From Fervidibacter sp032160945 (GTDB lineage Bacteria; Armatimonadota; Fervidibacteria; Fervidibacterales; Fervidibacteraceae): a stretch of 11,244 nucleotides of DNA. The notes under the pieces are model-generated. The model did not search any database, was not told the DNA's origin, and saw only the letters and a list, made by a program, of their open reading frames with translations. The DNA lies in NCBI GenBank assembly GCA_032160945.1, contig JAVHTL010000113.1, one strand, 5' to 3'. Both the position numbers and the translations under genes were made by a program. This document shows, one piece after another, positions 1 through 7,047 of the stretch (its first letter is position 1; each line of letters opens with the position of its first letter).

Positions 1-815
1 CTTCCTACTTCGTCGGTAGCGTCTCACCCATTGGTTTCCTGCTACCAACTGTTACAGGCACAAAATTAATGACCGAAAGGGCACTCGCTTTGGGAGCAGA
101 AGCAGTTATCATTGATACCGATGGTTTAGTGCATGGCGGAGCAGGCATCGCTTTGAAGCAATACACTTTTGAACTTCTCCGACCAACCCATGTCGTTTTG
201 CTCCAAAGGAAAAGCGAACTTTCAATCTTCCGAAAGCAGTGGGAAGGCATCCTTTGGACGAAGGTCATTCCTGTGCCAGTTCCAGAATCAGTGAAAGAGA
301 AAAGCCGTGAGCAAAGGCGAATGTTTCGTGAGCAGAAGTTTCGCGATTGGCTTTCATCTTGCATAGAAATTGTCCTCCCGCTTTCACAAATTCAATTTCG
401 CAACACTATGTTTGGTCAGGGCACAACCTTGCCACCTGAAGCCTTACAGCAATTGAGCCAAATGGTGGGAGTGAAAGTCTTCCACGCTGAACGAATGGAC
501 GACAATGTTTTAGTTTTCGTGGAAACGCCCCCTCCCCTACCCGACTTCTTACCTATTCGGCAATTTTTCGGTGATGTGCCTTCCATCCTTTGGATAACAC
601 CATCGCAATATGAGCATATCATCGCTGGCATTTTGGACTCAAATGACGAATTGCTTTCTGTCGGATTGACTTTTCGGCTTGATTTCAAAGAAAGGGTTTT
701 GTCCGTCTTAACCTCTCCAATTCAGCCTGAGCGAGTTAGGACGGTCGTGTTCGGGACATTGAAGTTGGCTTTTGACGGGACTGAATTGGGAACATTGTCG
801 CCCGGCAGTTTGTGA
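1..815 (+). CDS. Clp1/Grc3-family polynucleotide 5'-hydroxyl kinase, 5'-partial
   Basis: Reading frame 3 is open from the left edge to the TGA at 813-815, giving 270 visible residues. The start and the P-loop lie outside the window; the ATG at 69 is internal. Clp1/Grc3/Nol9 kinases transfer the ATP gamma-phosphate to the 5'-OH of RNA or DNA. The first residues read YFVGSVSPIGFLLP, like the family's substrate-binding segment (YFVG.xSP.GhLLP). Next come a Walker B-like IIDTDGLVHGG, a PTHVVLLQR strand and an arginine-rich lid (SREQRRMFREQKFRDW). The tail is a beta-rich C-terminal domain. Bacterial members exist but are much rarer than archaeal and eukaryotic ones. No terminator follows the stop; the next promoter begins 20 bases later. 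The family call is good; the substrate (RNA or DNA) cannot be read from the sequence. Confidence 0.72.
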   Translation, partial: SYFVGSVSPIGFLLPTVTGTKLMTERALALGAEAVIIDTDGLVHGGAGIALKQYTFELLRPTHVVLLQRKSELSIFRKQWEGILWTKVIPVPVPESVKEKSREQRRMFREQKFRDWLSSCIEIVLPLSQIQFRNTMFGQGTTLPPEALQQLSQMVGVKVFHAERMDDNVLVFVETPPPLPDFLPIRQFFGDVPSILWITPSQYEHIIAGILDSNDELLSVGLTFRLDFKERVLSVLTSPIQPERVRTVVFGTLKLAFDGTELGTLSPGSL

Positions 816-834
816 ACCGCTCCAATCTTAGCCC

Positions 835-863
835 TTTACATTTCCTGAAAGGTGCGTTATAAT
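835..863 (+). promoter_or_regulatory. Sigma70-type promoter for the prepilin-like gene
   Basis: TTTACA (835-840, five of six consensus bases) is separated by exactly 17 bases from a perfect TATAAT (858-863). Transcription should start near 870, giving a leader of about 50 bases before the ATG at 920. It is the best promoter match found in the window. Confidence 0.72.
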
Positions 864-919
864 CACGCAGCAAACAAGAAAATTACACCCCAAAATTTCT
901 GGAAAAGGAGGGATTGAAG

Positions 920-1786
920 ATGAAGGGTAGCGGTAATTTTTTGTTTTTCGGGCAAATTGCGCGAAAGTTGCAAATTCGTGGTGGTTTCACGCTGATTGAA
1001 TTGCTCGTGGTGATCGCGATTATCGCGATCCTTGCTGCAATTCTGTTTCCCGTGTTCAGCAGGGCACGGGAGAAAGCAAGGCAGATTCAATGTTTATCTC
1101 ACACTCGCCAAATGGGTCTGGCACTTGCGCAATATTCCCAAGACTATGATGAACGCCTCGTGCCCTTTGCCTATGGTTTCCCTTACACGCGCCTAAGGTG
1201 GCCAAGTTACGACGACCCTAATGTCTTAGTCAACTGCCCACTGCATTCATGTCGCTGGCCTGGGCTTTTACAGCCCTACATTAAAAACACCCAAATCTTC
1301 CGCTGTCCCAGTTACGCTGGACCGTTTGTCTTTCCTTGTCCGTCTTTAACGGCAGGTCCTTTCTGCAATATGGCTGTTGGGTCTAACTATGGTGTCTCTC
1401 GCGGTCTTATTCGCATTGCCTGCGTTTTTACCTCTTTGGTGAATTCAGCAACCCTGCCGGAGATTCCCCGCCCCGCGAATGTTGCTGCTTTTGCCGATTC
1501 TAATGGTTCTCTGCTCTTTTACAATCCGTTGGAATGGCCTTTTGACCAAGATTGCGACCCTGATGGGACTTTAGACACTAATTCGGGTTTAGGCAGTTGT
1601 GCTGGCCAAACTCGTTGGTATAATGTTGCTGGTGCTCGCAGGCACACAGATGGAATGAATGTCATCTATGCCGACGGTCATGCAAAGTGGGCAAACTTCA
1701 TGCAGTATCTACGCGACCAAGACATGTGGGGCGTAGATGTTCCGCCAAGACAATACCCTAATCCAAGCCCTGAATGCAATTATTAA
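920..1786 (+). CDS. Prepilin-like secreted protein with N-terminal methylation signal and H-x9-DG motif (DUF1559-like)
   Basis: The start is the ATG at 920: AAGGAGGG (905-912) lies 7 bases upstream, whereas the in-frame TTG at 914 is almost on top of it. The product is 288 residues. Residues 21-22 (GG) followed by FTLIELLVVIAIIAILAAILFP form a type IV prepilin / pseudopilin signal; cleavage is expected after G22, leaving Glu at +5. The leader of 22 residues is long and contains a hydrophobic patch (NFLFF). PVFSRAREKARQ and then QDYDER follow, typical of the large Armatimonadota/Planctomycetota pseudopilin-like family. The end has RHTDGMNVIYADGHAKW, the H-x9-DG motif. The middle is rich in cysteine and aromatic residues, consistent with an extracytoplasmic fold. 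It has its own promoter and terminator, so it is probably monocistronic. Its exact role (pilus, secretion pseudopilin or surface protein) is unknown. Confidence 0.88.
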   Translation: MKGSGNFLFFGQIARKLQIRGGFTLIELLVVIAIIAILAAILFPVFSRAREKARQIQCLSHTRQMGLALAQYSQDYDERLVPFAYGFPYTRLRWPSYDDPNVLVNCPLHSCRWPGLLQPYIKNTQIFRCPSYAGPFVFPCPSLTAGPFCNMAVGSNYGVSRGLIRIACVFTSLVNSATLPEIPRPANVAAFADSNGSLLFYNPLEWPFDQDCDPDGTLDTNSGLGSCAGQTRWYNVAGARRHTDGMNVIYADGHAKWANFMQYLRDQDMWGVDVPPRQYPNPSPECNY

Positions 1787-1800
1787 AGCCTCACATTTTT

Positions 1801-1845
1801 GATTGCAAGGTGGGTGAAAAAGCCCCCTTGCAATCTTTCTTTTCT
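1801..1845 (+). terminator. Rho-independent terminator of the prepilin-like gene
   Basis: GATTGCAAGG (1801-1810) pairs perfectly with CCTTGCAATC (1826-1835). GGG (1812-1814) pairs with CCC (1823-1825) after one bulged T, making 13 base pairs around an 8-base loop. TTTCTTTTCT follows at once. It lies 15 bases after the stop codon. Confidence 0.85.
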
Positions 1846-1887
1846 CTTCAAAAAGCCTTTCCACAAGGTTCAACTCTGGACTGTATG

Positions 1888-1903
1888 GTGATAATCATAT
1901 CAC
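1888..1903. promoter_or_regulatory. Perfect 6-bp inverted repeat, possible operator
   Basis: GTGATA (1888-1893) and TATCAC (1898-1903) are exact inverted copies 4 bases apart, 54 bases before the ATG at 1958. GATAAT inside it (1890-1895) resembles a -10 box, but no convincing -35 box sits 16-18 bases upstream. It could bind a dimeric regulator or overlap a promoter; chance is also possible. Confidence 0.28.
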
Positions 1904-1957
1904 TTTCATTCCCTTCGGTATTTCCTTCATTGCCCCTTCGTGAAGAGGTGTCAAGTG

Positions 1958-2626
1958 ATGCGAACTTTGCTGATGGCAATGGTTGTAGGGTTGCTAATTT
2001 TGCCATCTGCTGATCAAACCCTGAAACCGATTTCCGATTGGCTTGTTTGCGGTCCTTTTCCATTTGAGCGAGGGTTGCAGCAGTTTCTAACTGACTACTT
2101 GTTTGAATATGGTGGCGAAGCGAACATCCAACCGAAAGAAGGGTTGGAGCATAGTGTCATAGGTTTAGGCAAAGTGACTTGGAAACGCTATCACACACCT
2201 AACGGCATCTTAGACTTCGTGACTTTGATGGCAAAACAAGTGGGCGAAGAACGACCGAAGTTTTGGCGACTTCGTTACGGGCTCGCTTACGCCTACACGG
2301 AAATCACAAGTGACCGACCGCAACGGGCGTTGCTTTTGCTCGGCAGCGAAGATTGGCTCGCTGTTTGGTTCAACTATAGTTTTGCGCGTTCTGAAAACAC
2401 AGGCAAATCGTGGGATTTTGTCCTGTTGTCCATAAAAGCATGGTTGCAAAAATACCCTTCCAACTCAACCCGAACCTCATCCCACTATATCTGCCCATCC
2501 ATCAAAGTTTTGTTGGTTAAACTTGTAGGGCATGGGCTCTGTCCCATGCCGACTTGCAGGGCTCTTTCCCATGCTGATTTTTTGTCGGCGCAGGACAGAG
2601 CCTGCGCCCTACAATTAGATGCCTGA
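1958..2626 (+). pseudogene. Secreted protein of unknown function, probably a 3'-truncated remnant
   Basis: ATG at 1958 is preferred to GTG at 1940 because AAGAGGTG (1943-1950) sits 7 bases before it. The product starts with a signal peptide (MRTLLMAMVVGLLILPSA). A domain that looks conserved follows: SDWLVCGPFP, then YLFEYGGEANIQPKEG, WKRYHTPNGILDF, YAYTEITSD and ALLLLGSEDWLAVWFN. This resembles the carbohydrate-binding-like N-terminal module of large secreted Armatimonadota and Planctomycetota proteins, where an asparagine-glycine and further strands normally follow VWFN. Here similarity fades from about 2385. The last 30 or so codons are simply translated hairpin repeats (2524-2613), and the frame stops at 2626 after 222 residues. 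I infer loss of the 3' part by deletion or frameshift. A short genuine secreted protein is the alternative. No function can be assigned. Confidence 0.5.
2524..2613. repeat. REP-like palindromic repeat cluster, three units
   Basis: Unit 1 (2524-2553, plus) is TGTAG, stem GGCATGGG, loop CTCTGT, stem CCCATGCC, then GAC. Unit 2 (2554-2578, plus) is a decayed copy with loop CTCTTT and the end CCCATGCTGAT. Unit 3 (2584-2613, minus) is TGTAG, stem GGCGCAGG, loop CTCTGT, stem CCTGCGCC, then GAC. Units 1 and 3 are 30 bases, face each other and have different but fully paired stems. The cluster lies between convergent genes, as is usual for REP/BIME elements. The T run at 2578-2583 after unit 2 might add termination on the plus strand. 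No RAYT transposase is in the window. Confidence 0.8.
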
Positions 2627-2752
2627 ATTCTTGCGCTCTTCAAGTCTGCCCGCAACCCTTGTCCTTGCGTAAACGCCTAATTTTACTGGCAAATAAGGGC
2701 TGTGCAAAACTATAGTCAAATTTTTGAGCAAAAGCAAAAGGCATGGGCAAGT

Positions 2753-3808
2753 TCACACAGTTGGAATTATAACAGGCACTTCCCGCTTCAACTCCGCTGA
2801 GCGGTAAATCGCTTCCAAGACCGCTTGCACTGTCAATGCTTCTTCGGGGCGAACCGGTAGAGGAGTGTTGTTGCGAATTGCTTCAACGAAGAACCGAACC
2901 TCTTGCACGAACCCGTCACTGTCGCCGACTTGAGGCAACTTCGTTTGAGCCATGTAGCCTACATGGTCAAAGAACCACTCAGGAGGATTGGTCAATTTCA
3001 GTCCGCCCTTTGTTCCAAGCAGGAACGAAGTTCCCAAACTGTCAATATGTGCTGCCCAGCAAACTTTGATGACAGCAGCAGTTCCGTTCTCAAACCGCAA
3101 AAATGCAGTTCCAAAGTCCTCAACCTCAAACTCCTCTGGGTTCCACCACCAGCCGCCTTGAACTACCGCTTCGGGTTGCTTGCCAATGAAACCGCCAGCG
3201 ATGGCGGAGCAAGTTAAAGGCTTTGCGAAACCCAAAAAGTAAAGGAGCGTGTCAACCAAGTAGACGCCTAAGTCCAAAACGACGCCTCCGCCTGCTGTTT
3301 CCTTTCGTATGAAGGTGCTACCCCAGCCAGGAATTCCGCGACGGCGTGTCGTTACAATTTCTGCGTAGTAGATTTCGCCCAAAGCCCTACTCTCAATGAA
3401 CTTCTTGACTTGCTGAGTCCTTGGAGCCCAACGGCTTTTGATTCCGCAAAACAGGACTTTTTCGTTCTCTTTGGCTGTCTTGACCATTCTCGCTGCATCT
3501 TTCAGGTTAGATGCCATTGGCTTTTCAACGAGGACATGTTTGCCCGCCTTCAATGCGGCGATGGCGATTGGTGCGTGAATGGCGTGAGGAGTGCAAATGT
3601 CAACGGCTTCAACTTCAGGCAATTGAATCGCTTTTCGGTAATCGGTGAACCATTTGGTAACTCCCCACTTTTTAGCAGCGGCTTCAGCCTTTTCAGGAAC
3701 GATGTCGCAAATGGCAACAACTTCCGCTTCGCTCACTTTTGAGTAAGCATCAAGGTGAACCCCAGCAATTCCGCCTGCCCCTACCAAAGCGATGCCGACA
3801 GGCTTCAT
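2753..3808 (-). CDS. Gfo/Idh/MocA family NAD(P)-dependent oxidoreductase
   Basis: The start is the ATG at 3808-3806, with AAAGGAGG 9 bases upstream. This ATG overlaps the stop of the upstream MFS gene as ATGA; in-frame starts further up (TTG 3835, ATG 3817) fit the ribosome site poorly. The protein has 351 residues, a normal family length. Residues 10-16 are GAGGIAG, the dinucleotide loop, and CDI at 34-36 ends the second strand. HVLVEKPMA (91-99) carries the signature lysine K96. GGGVVLDLGVYLVD (173-186) is the catalytic helix, with Tyr183 where most members have His, as in glucose-fructose oxidoreductase and dihydrodiol dehydrogenase. Substrates in this family are mostly sugars, inositols and their derivatives. 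Coupling to a transporter suggests oxidation of an imported sugar-like compound. The exact substrate is unknown. Confidence 0.9.
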   Translation of the reverse strand: MKPVGIALVGAGGIAGVHLDAYSKVSEAEVVAICDIVPEKAEAAAKKWGVTKWFTDYRKAIQLPEVEAVDICTPHAIHAPIAIAALKAGKHVLVEKPMASNLKDAARMVKTAKENEKVLFCGIKSRWAPRTQQVKKFIESRALGEIYYAEIVTTRRRGIPGWGSTFIRKETAGGGVVLDLGVYLVDTLLYFLGFAKPLTCSAIAGGFIGKQPEAVVQGGWWWNPEEFEVEDFGTAFLRFENGTAAVIKVCWAAHIDSLGTSFLLGTKGGLKLTNPPEWFFDHVGYMAQTKLPQVGDSDGFVQEVRFFVEAIRNNTPLPVRPEEALTVQAVLEAIYRSAELKREVPVIIPTV

Positions 3809-5061
3809 TTTTGGCATCCTCCTTTCATATCGCAAGTCATCATCATTTGCTCATCATGAATTGACAGGCTTTCTTCAACTGCTGGCGTAGGTTCTTTCAA
3901 GGAAATCAAGCCCAATATCAACGCCAGTCCGTTAGTTAAGCCAGCCGATCCGAACAAAACTCTCAATCCCCAATGCTCGGCAATGAAACCACCAACTTGA
4001 GCGCCTAAGGCGCTGCCTAAGCCTACAAGCACACTCACATAAATGGTTTGCGTTAATGCTCTCGCCATAGGTGGTGCTTTGGTGCTAACCCAAGTGACTG
4101 AAGCAGTGTGAACGGCAGCGAAAGTCAGTGAGTGAAGGATTTGCAAGGCGATTAAGGTTGGAAAGTTGAGTGCTAAAGAGTATGCGCTGAACCGAATTGC
4201 TCTCCCACCAATTCCGAGCAGCAAGACACCTTTAAGACCAATCCGTTTCGTCAGCGGTTCTGATAACCAAGCCATGAATGAAACTTCAGCCAAAACGGCT
4301 ATGACCCAGAAGTAACCTTGCCAATTGTCGCTAACGCCAGCACGGTTGAGGTAAAGGGGAAAGAAAGCGTAAAAGACGCTGGTGCTAACCATACTCAAAA
4401 GCATGATAGCGAGAAAAACTTGCCATTCTCTGTCGGCAAACAAATTTCGCAATTCTTTCCAATCACCTTTGTCCATCGCTCTTCCGCCACCATTTTGCGG
4501 TAAAGAAAAAGCCATCATGGCAAGCATAATTCTCAACAGCATAAAGGTAAGCAACGCAGGAATCAAACTTTCGGCAGTCTTGCTTCCTTTCAATGTCAGT
4601 CCGAAAATCAGCATCATAGCGATGAATGCCCACGAACCCCACGCTCTTATGCGTCCGTATCTCTCTTTGCCCGTTCCCAAATGTTCAAGCACCAGAGCAT
4701 CTAACAATGGGATAAGAGGCATGTTGAAGAAGGCGAAAAGCATTGCGACGATGAGGACAAAAGGGAACGAAGCCCAAAAGTAAGCCATAAAGACTATGGC
4801 AGAACCCAGCGAGGCTATAACTATGGGAATGCGCCTGTTATGCCATCGGTCACTTATGTAGCCCCAAATAGGTGGCGAAACGATGCTCATCAAGGACATA
4901 ACGGCTACCGTCGTCCCAATTTGAGCATCGCTCAATCCACGCCTTTGCAAATAAAGGTTCAAATAGCCCACCAATGGAGCGATAGCAGCAAAAAGAAAAG
5001 CACAGGCGACAGAAAGCCTTGTTTGGATTCGTTTGTCTTGTCCTGAGCCATCGCTTTCCAT
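3805..5061 (-). CDS. MFS transporter (MFS_1-like, LacY/NupG/HcaT-type)
   Basis: ATG at 5061-5059 is chosen because GGAGG (5073-5069) lies 7 bases upstream; the in-frame ATG at 5097 has no ribosome site and would add 12 residues. The product has about 418 residues, with a short hydrophilic N-terminus and about 12 hydrophobic segments. The first helix reads PLVGYLNLYLQRRGLSDAQIG, close to the MFS_1-like family of proton symporters. GYISDRWHNRR between helices 2 and 3 is the MFS motif A (G-x3-D-R-x2-RR). A second-half copy is weaker (EPLTKRIGLKG). The stop overlaps the start of the oxidoreductase gene by ATGA, so the two are co-transcribed and probably translationally coupled. This implies import of that enzyme's substrate, or export of its product. 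Substrate specificity cannot be told. Confidence 0.87.
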   Translation of the reverse strand: MESDGSGQDKRIQTRLSVACAFLFAAIAPLVGYLNLYLQRRGLSDAQIGTTVAVMSLMSIVSPPIWGYISDRWHNRRIPIVIASLGSAIVFMAYFWASFPFVLIVAMLFAFFNMPLIPLLDALVLEHLGTGKERYGRIRAWGSWAFIAMMLIFGLTLKGSKTAESLIPALLTFMLLRIMLAMMAFSLPQNGGGRAMDKGDWKELRNLFADREWQVFLAIMLLSMVSTSVFYAFFPLYLNRAGVSDNWQGYFWVIAVLAEVSFMAWLSEPLTKRIGLKGVLLLGIGGRAIRFSAYSLALNFPTLIALQILHSLTFAAVHTASVTWVSTKAPPMARALTQTIYVSVLVGLGSALGAQVGGFIAEHWGLRVLFGSAGLTNGLALILGLISLKEPTPAVEESLSIHDEQMMMTCDMKGGCQK

Positions 5062-5258
5062 TTGCCTGCCTCCGTTTCCATGCCCAATTCCGTTCATTTA
5101 GACCGACCAAAGGTTTCAATGTGTTAAAGTAATCGTCACAAACAATGTATCCAACCTCATCTCCATCTCTTTGGGATGGGAACAAAAGAAGCGGGCATGG
5201 AGAACGATAAAGATTTCCGCTCTTTAATACAAAAGTTGTTGGTGCTTATCTTCCTATG

Positions 5259-5278
5259 CCACTGGCTTTAGCCAGTGG
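5259..5278. repeat. Perfect 8-bp hairpin with TTTA loop, REP-like
   Basis: CCACTGGC (5259-5266), loop TTTA, GCCAGTGG (5271-5278). The form, a GC-rich stem closing on CTTTAG, resembles REP hairpins known in many bacteria. There is no T run on either side, so it is unlikely to be an intrinsic terminator. Only one copy is in the window, so its repeat status is inferred. Confidence 0.5.
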
Positions 5279-5325
5279 TTGATGAAAAACTTAATGAGCG
5301 CCTGATTTATATGGCGAGCATTTTT

Positions 5326-5397
5326 TGTAGGGCATGGGCTCTGCCCTCTGACGAGGAAATTTAAAAAGTCGGCAGGGCGTGGAAGCCCTGCCCTACA
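5326..5397. repeat. REP-like palindromic repeat cluster, two facing units
   Basis: This belongs to the family found at 2524-2613. The plus unit (5326-5352) shares its first 17 bases or so with unit 1 there (TGTAGGGCATGGGCTCTG) but its stem has decayed. The minus unit (5397-5368) is intact and 30 bases long: TGTAG, stem GGCAGGGC, loop TTCCAC, stem GCCCTGCC, then GAC. The two face each other, as in BIMEs. Stem and loop differ from the copies at the first locus, yet pairing, ends and length are kept. Confidence 0.8.
5363..5392 (-). terminator. Possible terminator of the PqqD-FtsX-ATPase operon, formed by a REP unit
   Basis: Read on the minus strand, the 8-bp GC-rich hairpin of the intact repeat unit (5392-5371) is followed by GAC and then five T (5367-5363), 111 bases after the ATPase stop. 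The three bases between stem and T run make it weaker than a textbook terminator. It is the only candidate I see for this operon. Confidence 0.4.
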
Positions 5398-5502
5398 TAA
5401 TCTACCAACAAAGTTTGTAGTAAAGAGCGAAGATTTCACTCATTCCTATTTCCGCCCCATTTGCCATTTTTGCATCACTACGAGGTTATGAAATGGTAAG
5501 GC

Positions 5503-6360
5503 TCAAGGCGTGGTTGGGAGTTCGCCTTCCATCAATGCCTCTTCAACTTCAAGGGCTGCTTCAACGCGAATCTTGGAGCGGTCTTCAATCCTTGAAATTT
5601 GACCGTCGCGAATCCAAATAACTCGGTCGGAGACATCAATCATCTTGAGGTCGTGGGTTGCCGAGATGATGGTGACGCCTTTCTCTTGGTTGAGTTCCTT
5701 GAGCAACTCAATGATTTCCTTGCCGGTTTTCAGGTCAAGGTTTCCTGTCGGCTCGTCGGCGAGGATAATTGCAGGGTCGTTAGCGAGGGCACGAGCAATG
5801 GCGACGCGCTGCTGCTGACCACCTGAAAGTTCAAAGGGTTTGTGGTTCCACCTTTCCGCCAACCCAACCCGTTTGAGAAGTTCCATCCCTCGGTCTCGCC
5901 GTTCGTCTTCAGGGACGCCAGCGAAAATCATCGGTAGCGTAACATTTTCCAAAGCCGTCATGACGGGAATTAGGTTGAAGGTTTGGAAGATGTAACCGAT
6001 AGTTCGGCAACGAAGCCAAGCCAGTTCGTAAGCATCAAGTTGAGCCAAGTCAACTTCGTTAATGTAAACGCTTCCAGAAGAAGGCTTGTCAAGCCCGCCA
6101 ATCATGTTAAACAAAGTTGACTTGCCCGAACCCGAAGGACCCATGATGGAGATGTATTCGCCCCGCTTGATGTCAAGGGTGATGCCCCTTAAGGCGTGGA
6201 CTTCAACTTTGCCCATCAGGTAAATCTTTTGAACATCGCGGGTGCGAACAACAAATTCAGAAACTTGCTCCATCATCGGCTCAAGTTTCTTTGCTGCCTC
6301 CTGCATTTTTTCTCTCATTTCGCCAGAAGGCATCATCTGCTCCATCGCCACCGTGCTCAC
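5503..6360 (-). CDS. ABC transporter ATP-binding protein, MacB/LolD type
   Basis: Up to 285 residues; this ATPase should power the FtsX-type permease encoded just upstream. Walker A is GPSGSGKST (74-82), the Q-loop Gln is Q126 in IFQTFNL, the signature is LSGGQQQR (178-185), Walker B with its Glu is IILADEPTGNLD (198-209), and the switch His is H236 in SATHD. FQTFNL and EPTGNLD are typical of the LolD/MacB/FtsE group. Residues 1-35 are a Met/Glu-rich extension and about 25 charged residues trail the ABC domain. The GTG at 6360 abuts the ribosome site AAGGGGGTGA, so the GTG at 6351 (8 bases from the G run) or the ATG at 6345 may be the true start. It begins 6 bases after the permease stop. All catalytic motifs are intact, so it should be active. 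Confidence 0.93.
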   Translation of the reverse strand: MSTVAMEQMMPSGEMREKMQEAAKKLEPMMEQVSEFVVRTRDVQKIYLMGKVEVHALRGITLDIKRGEYISIMGPSGSGKSTLFNMIGGLDKPSSGSVYINEVDLAQLDAYELAWLRCRTIGYIFQTFNLIPVMTALENVTLPMIFAGVPEDERRDRGMELLKRVGLAERWNHKPFELSGGQQQRVAIARALANDPAIILADEPTGNLDLKTGKEIIELLKELNQEKGVTIISATHDLKMIDVSDRVIWIRDGQISRIEDRSKIRVEAALEVEEALMEGELPTTP

Positions 6361-6366
6361 CCCCTT

Positions 6367-7047
6367 TTAGATTTCAGTCCTCAAAGCATCTGCTGCTTGT
6401 AATTTTGCTGCCCTCCAAGCGGGAGCAATGGCTGAAACTACCGAAAGGAAAACCCCAGCAAGTATTGATGCGAGAAAGTAGGAAAGAAATCCCCACTCTC
6501 CCGCTTCACCCTTAAATCCCCAAGGGATTTTAGCCCAAAGGGAAAATCCCTCGCGAATTCCCGCCCAAACCAACATAATTAGCGCACCAACAATAGCACC
6601 TGCCAAAGAACCAAACAGTCCCATGAGTGACGCCTCAATCAGGAACATCCTAACTATAAAGTTGTCAAGAGCGCCCAAACACTTCATTGTGCCGATTTCC
6701 CTAAACCTTTCCGTCACTGACATGAGCAAGGCGCTAACAATCCCTGTTGAGCAAATCATGAAGCCCAAAATCACCGACCACTTGTATCTTGCCAGAGCAG
6801 CCTCAAAGGCTGGGTCTCCTTTTTCGGCAAGACCTGTTGCTTTTGCTGCCAAGACCATAGTGGAAATAGCCATCAAGAAAGAGACAGACAAGAAAATGGT
6901 GCTGGCGGTAACCAAGGAGCGACCCAACCGAATTGTCACATACCGCCAACTGATGCGAAAGGCTTCGCCCCAAGGCAACTGAATTTGGCTTCTGATTTCT
7001 TCGCGAGACAAGCCAAACACCGTCATGTTTCCGCGAGAGCGAGTCAT
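6367..7047 (-). CDS. Reduced FtsX/MacB-type ABC transporter permease
   Basis: 226 residues. The ATG at 7047 overlaps the stop of the PqqD-like gene as ATGA, with GGAGGG about 9 bases upstream. After a cytoplasmic N-terminus of about 43 residues there is one membrane segment (about 44-68), then three more (about 90-110, 134-162, 186-210). Between helices 2 and 3 lies SVTERFREIGTMKCLGA, the FtsX-domain motif that docks on the ATPase. The end, PAWRAAKLQAADALRTEI, is the classic FtsX C-terminus. MacB, LolC/E and FtsX have a large extracytoplasmic domain between helices 1 and 2. Here only about 20 residues separate them, so this is a stripped permease that probably acts as a dimer with the adjacent ATPase. 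The substrate is unknown. Mechanotransmission or export of a small peptide or lipid are possible roles. Confidence 0.88.
   Translation of the reverse strand: MTRSRGNMTVFGLSREEIRSQIQLPWGEAFRISWRYVTIRLGRSLVTASTIFLSVSFLMAISTMVLAAKATGLAEKGDPAFEAALARYKWSVILGFMICSTGIVSALLMSVTERFREIGTMKCLGALDNFIVRMFLIEASLMGLFGSLAGAIVGALIMLVWAGIREGFSLWAKIPWGFKGEAGEWGFLSYFLASILAGVFLSVVSAIAPAWRAAKLQAADALRTEI

Larger units (their letters stand above)
5062..5502. other. Gene-free interval with two kinds of hairpin repeat
   Basis: The interval lies between the MFS start and the ATPase stop, both on the minus strand. It must hold the MFS promoter, but I see no convincing pair of -35 and -10 boxes on the minus strand. It carries a perfect hairpin at 5259-5278 and a REP-like cluster at 5326-5397. 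Short open frames here are low-complexity or translate the repeats and look non-coding. Nothing else is recognisable. Confidence 0.7.

Noticed and set aside
1774..2013. Plus-strand frame of 79 codons after the prepilin-like gene
   Set aside because: It overlaps the prepilin stop, runs through the terminator hairpin and into the next gene in another frame, and has no ribosome site or family features.
2524..2613. CRISPR array
   Set aside because: The units are palindromic, in mixed orientation, adjoining or 5 bases apart, with no regular spacers and no cas genes.
4382..4783. Plus-strand frame of 133 codons inside the MFS gene
   Set aside because: It is antisense to a well-supported transporter; its composition is that of reversed membrane-helix codons.
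5254..5439. Minus-strand frame of 61 codons in the spacer
   Set aside because: It consists largely of the two hairpin repeat elements translated, and it has no ribosome site.
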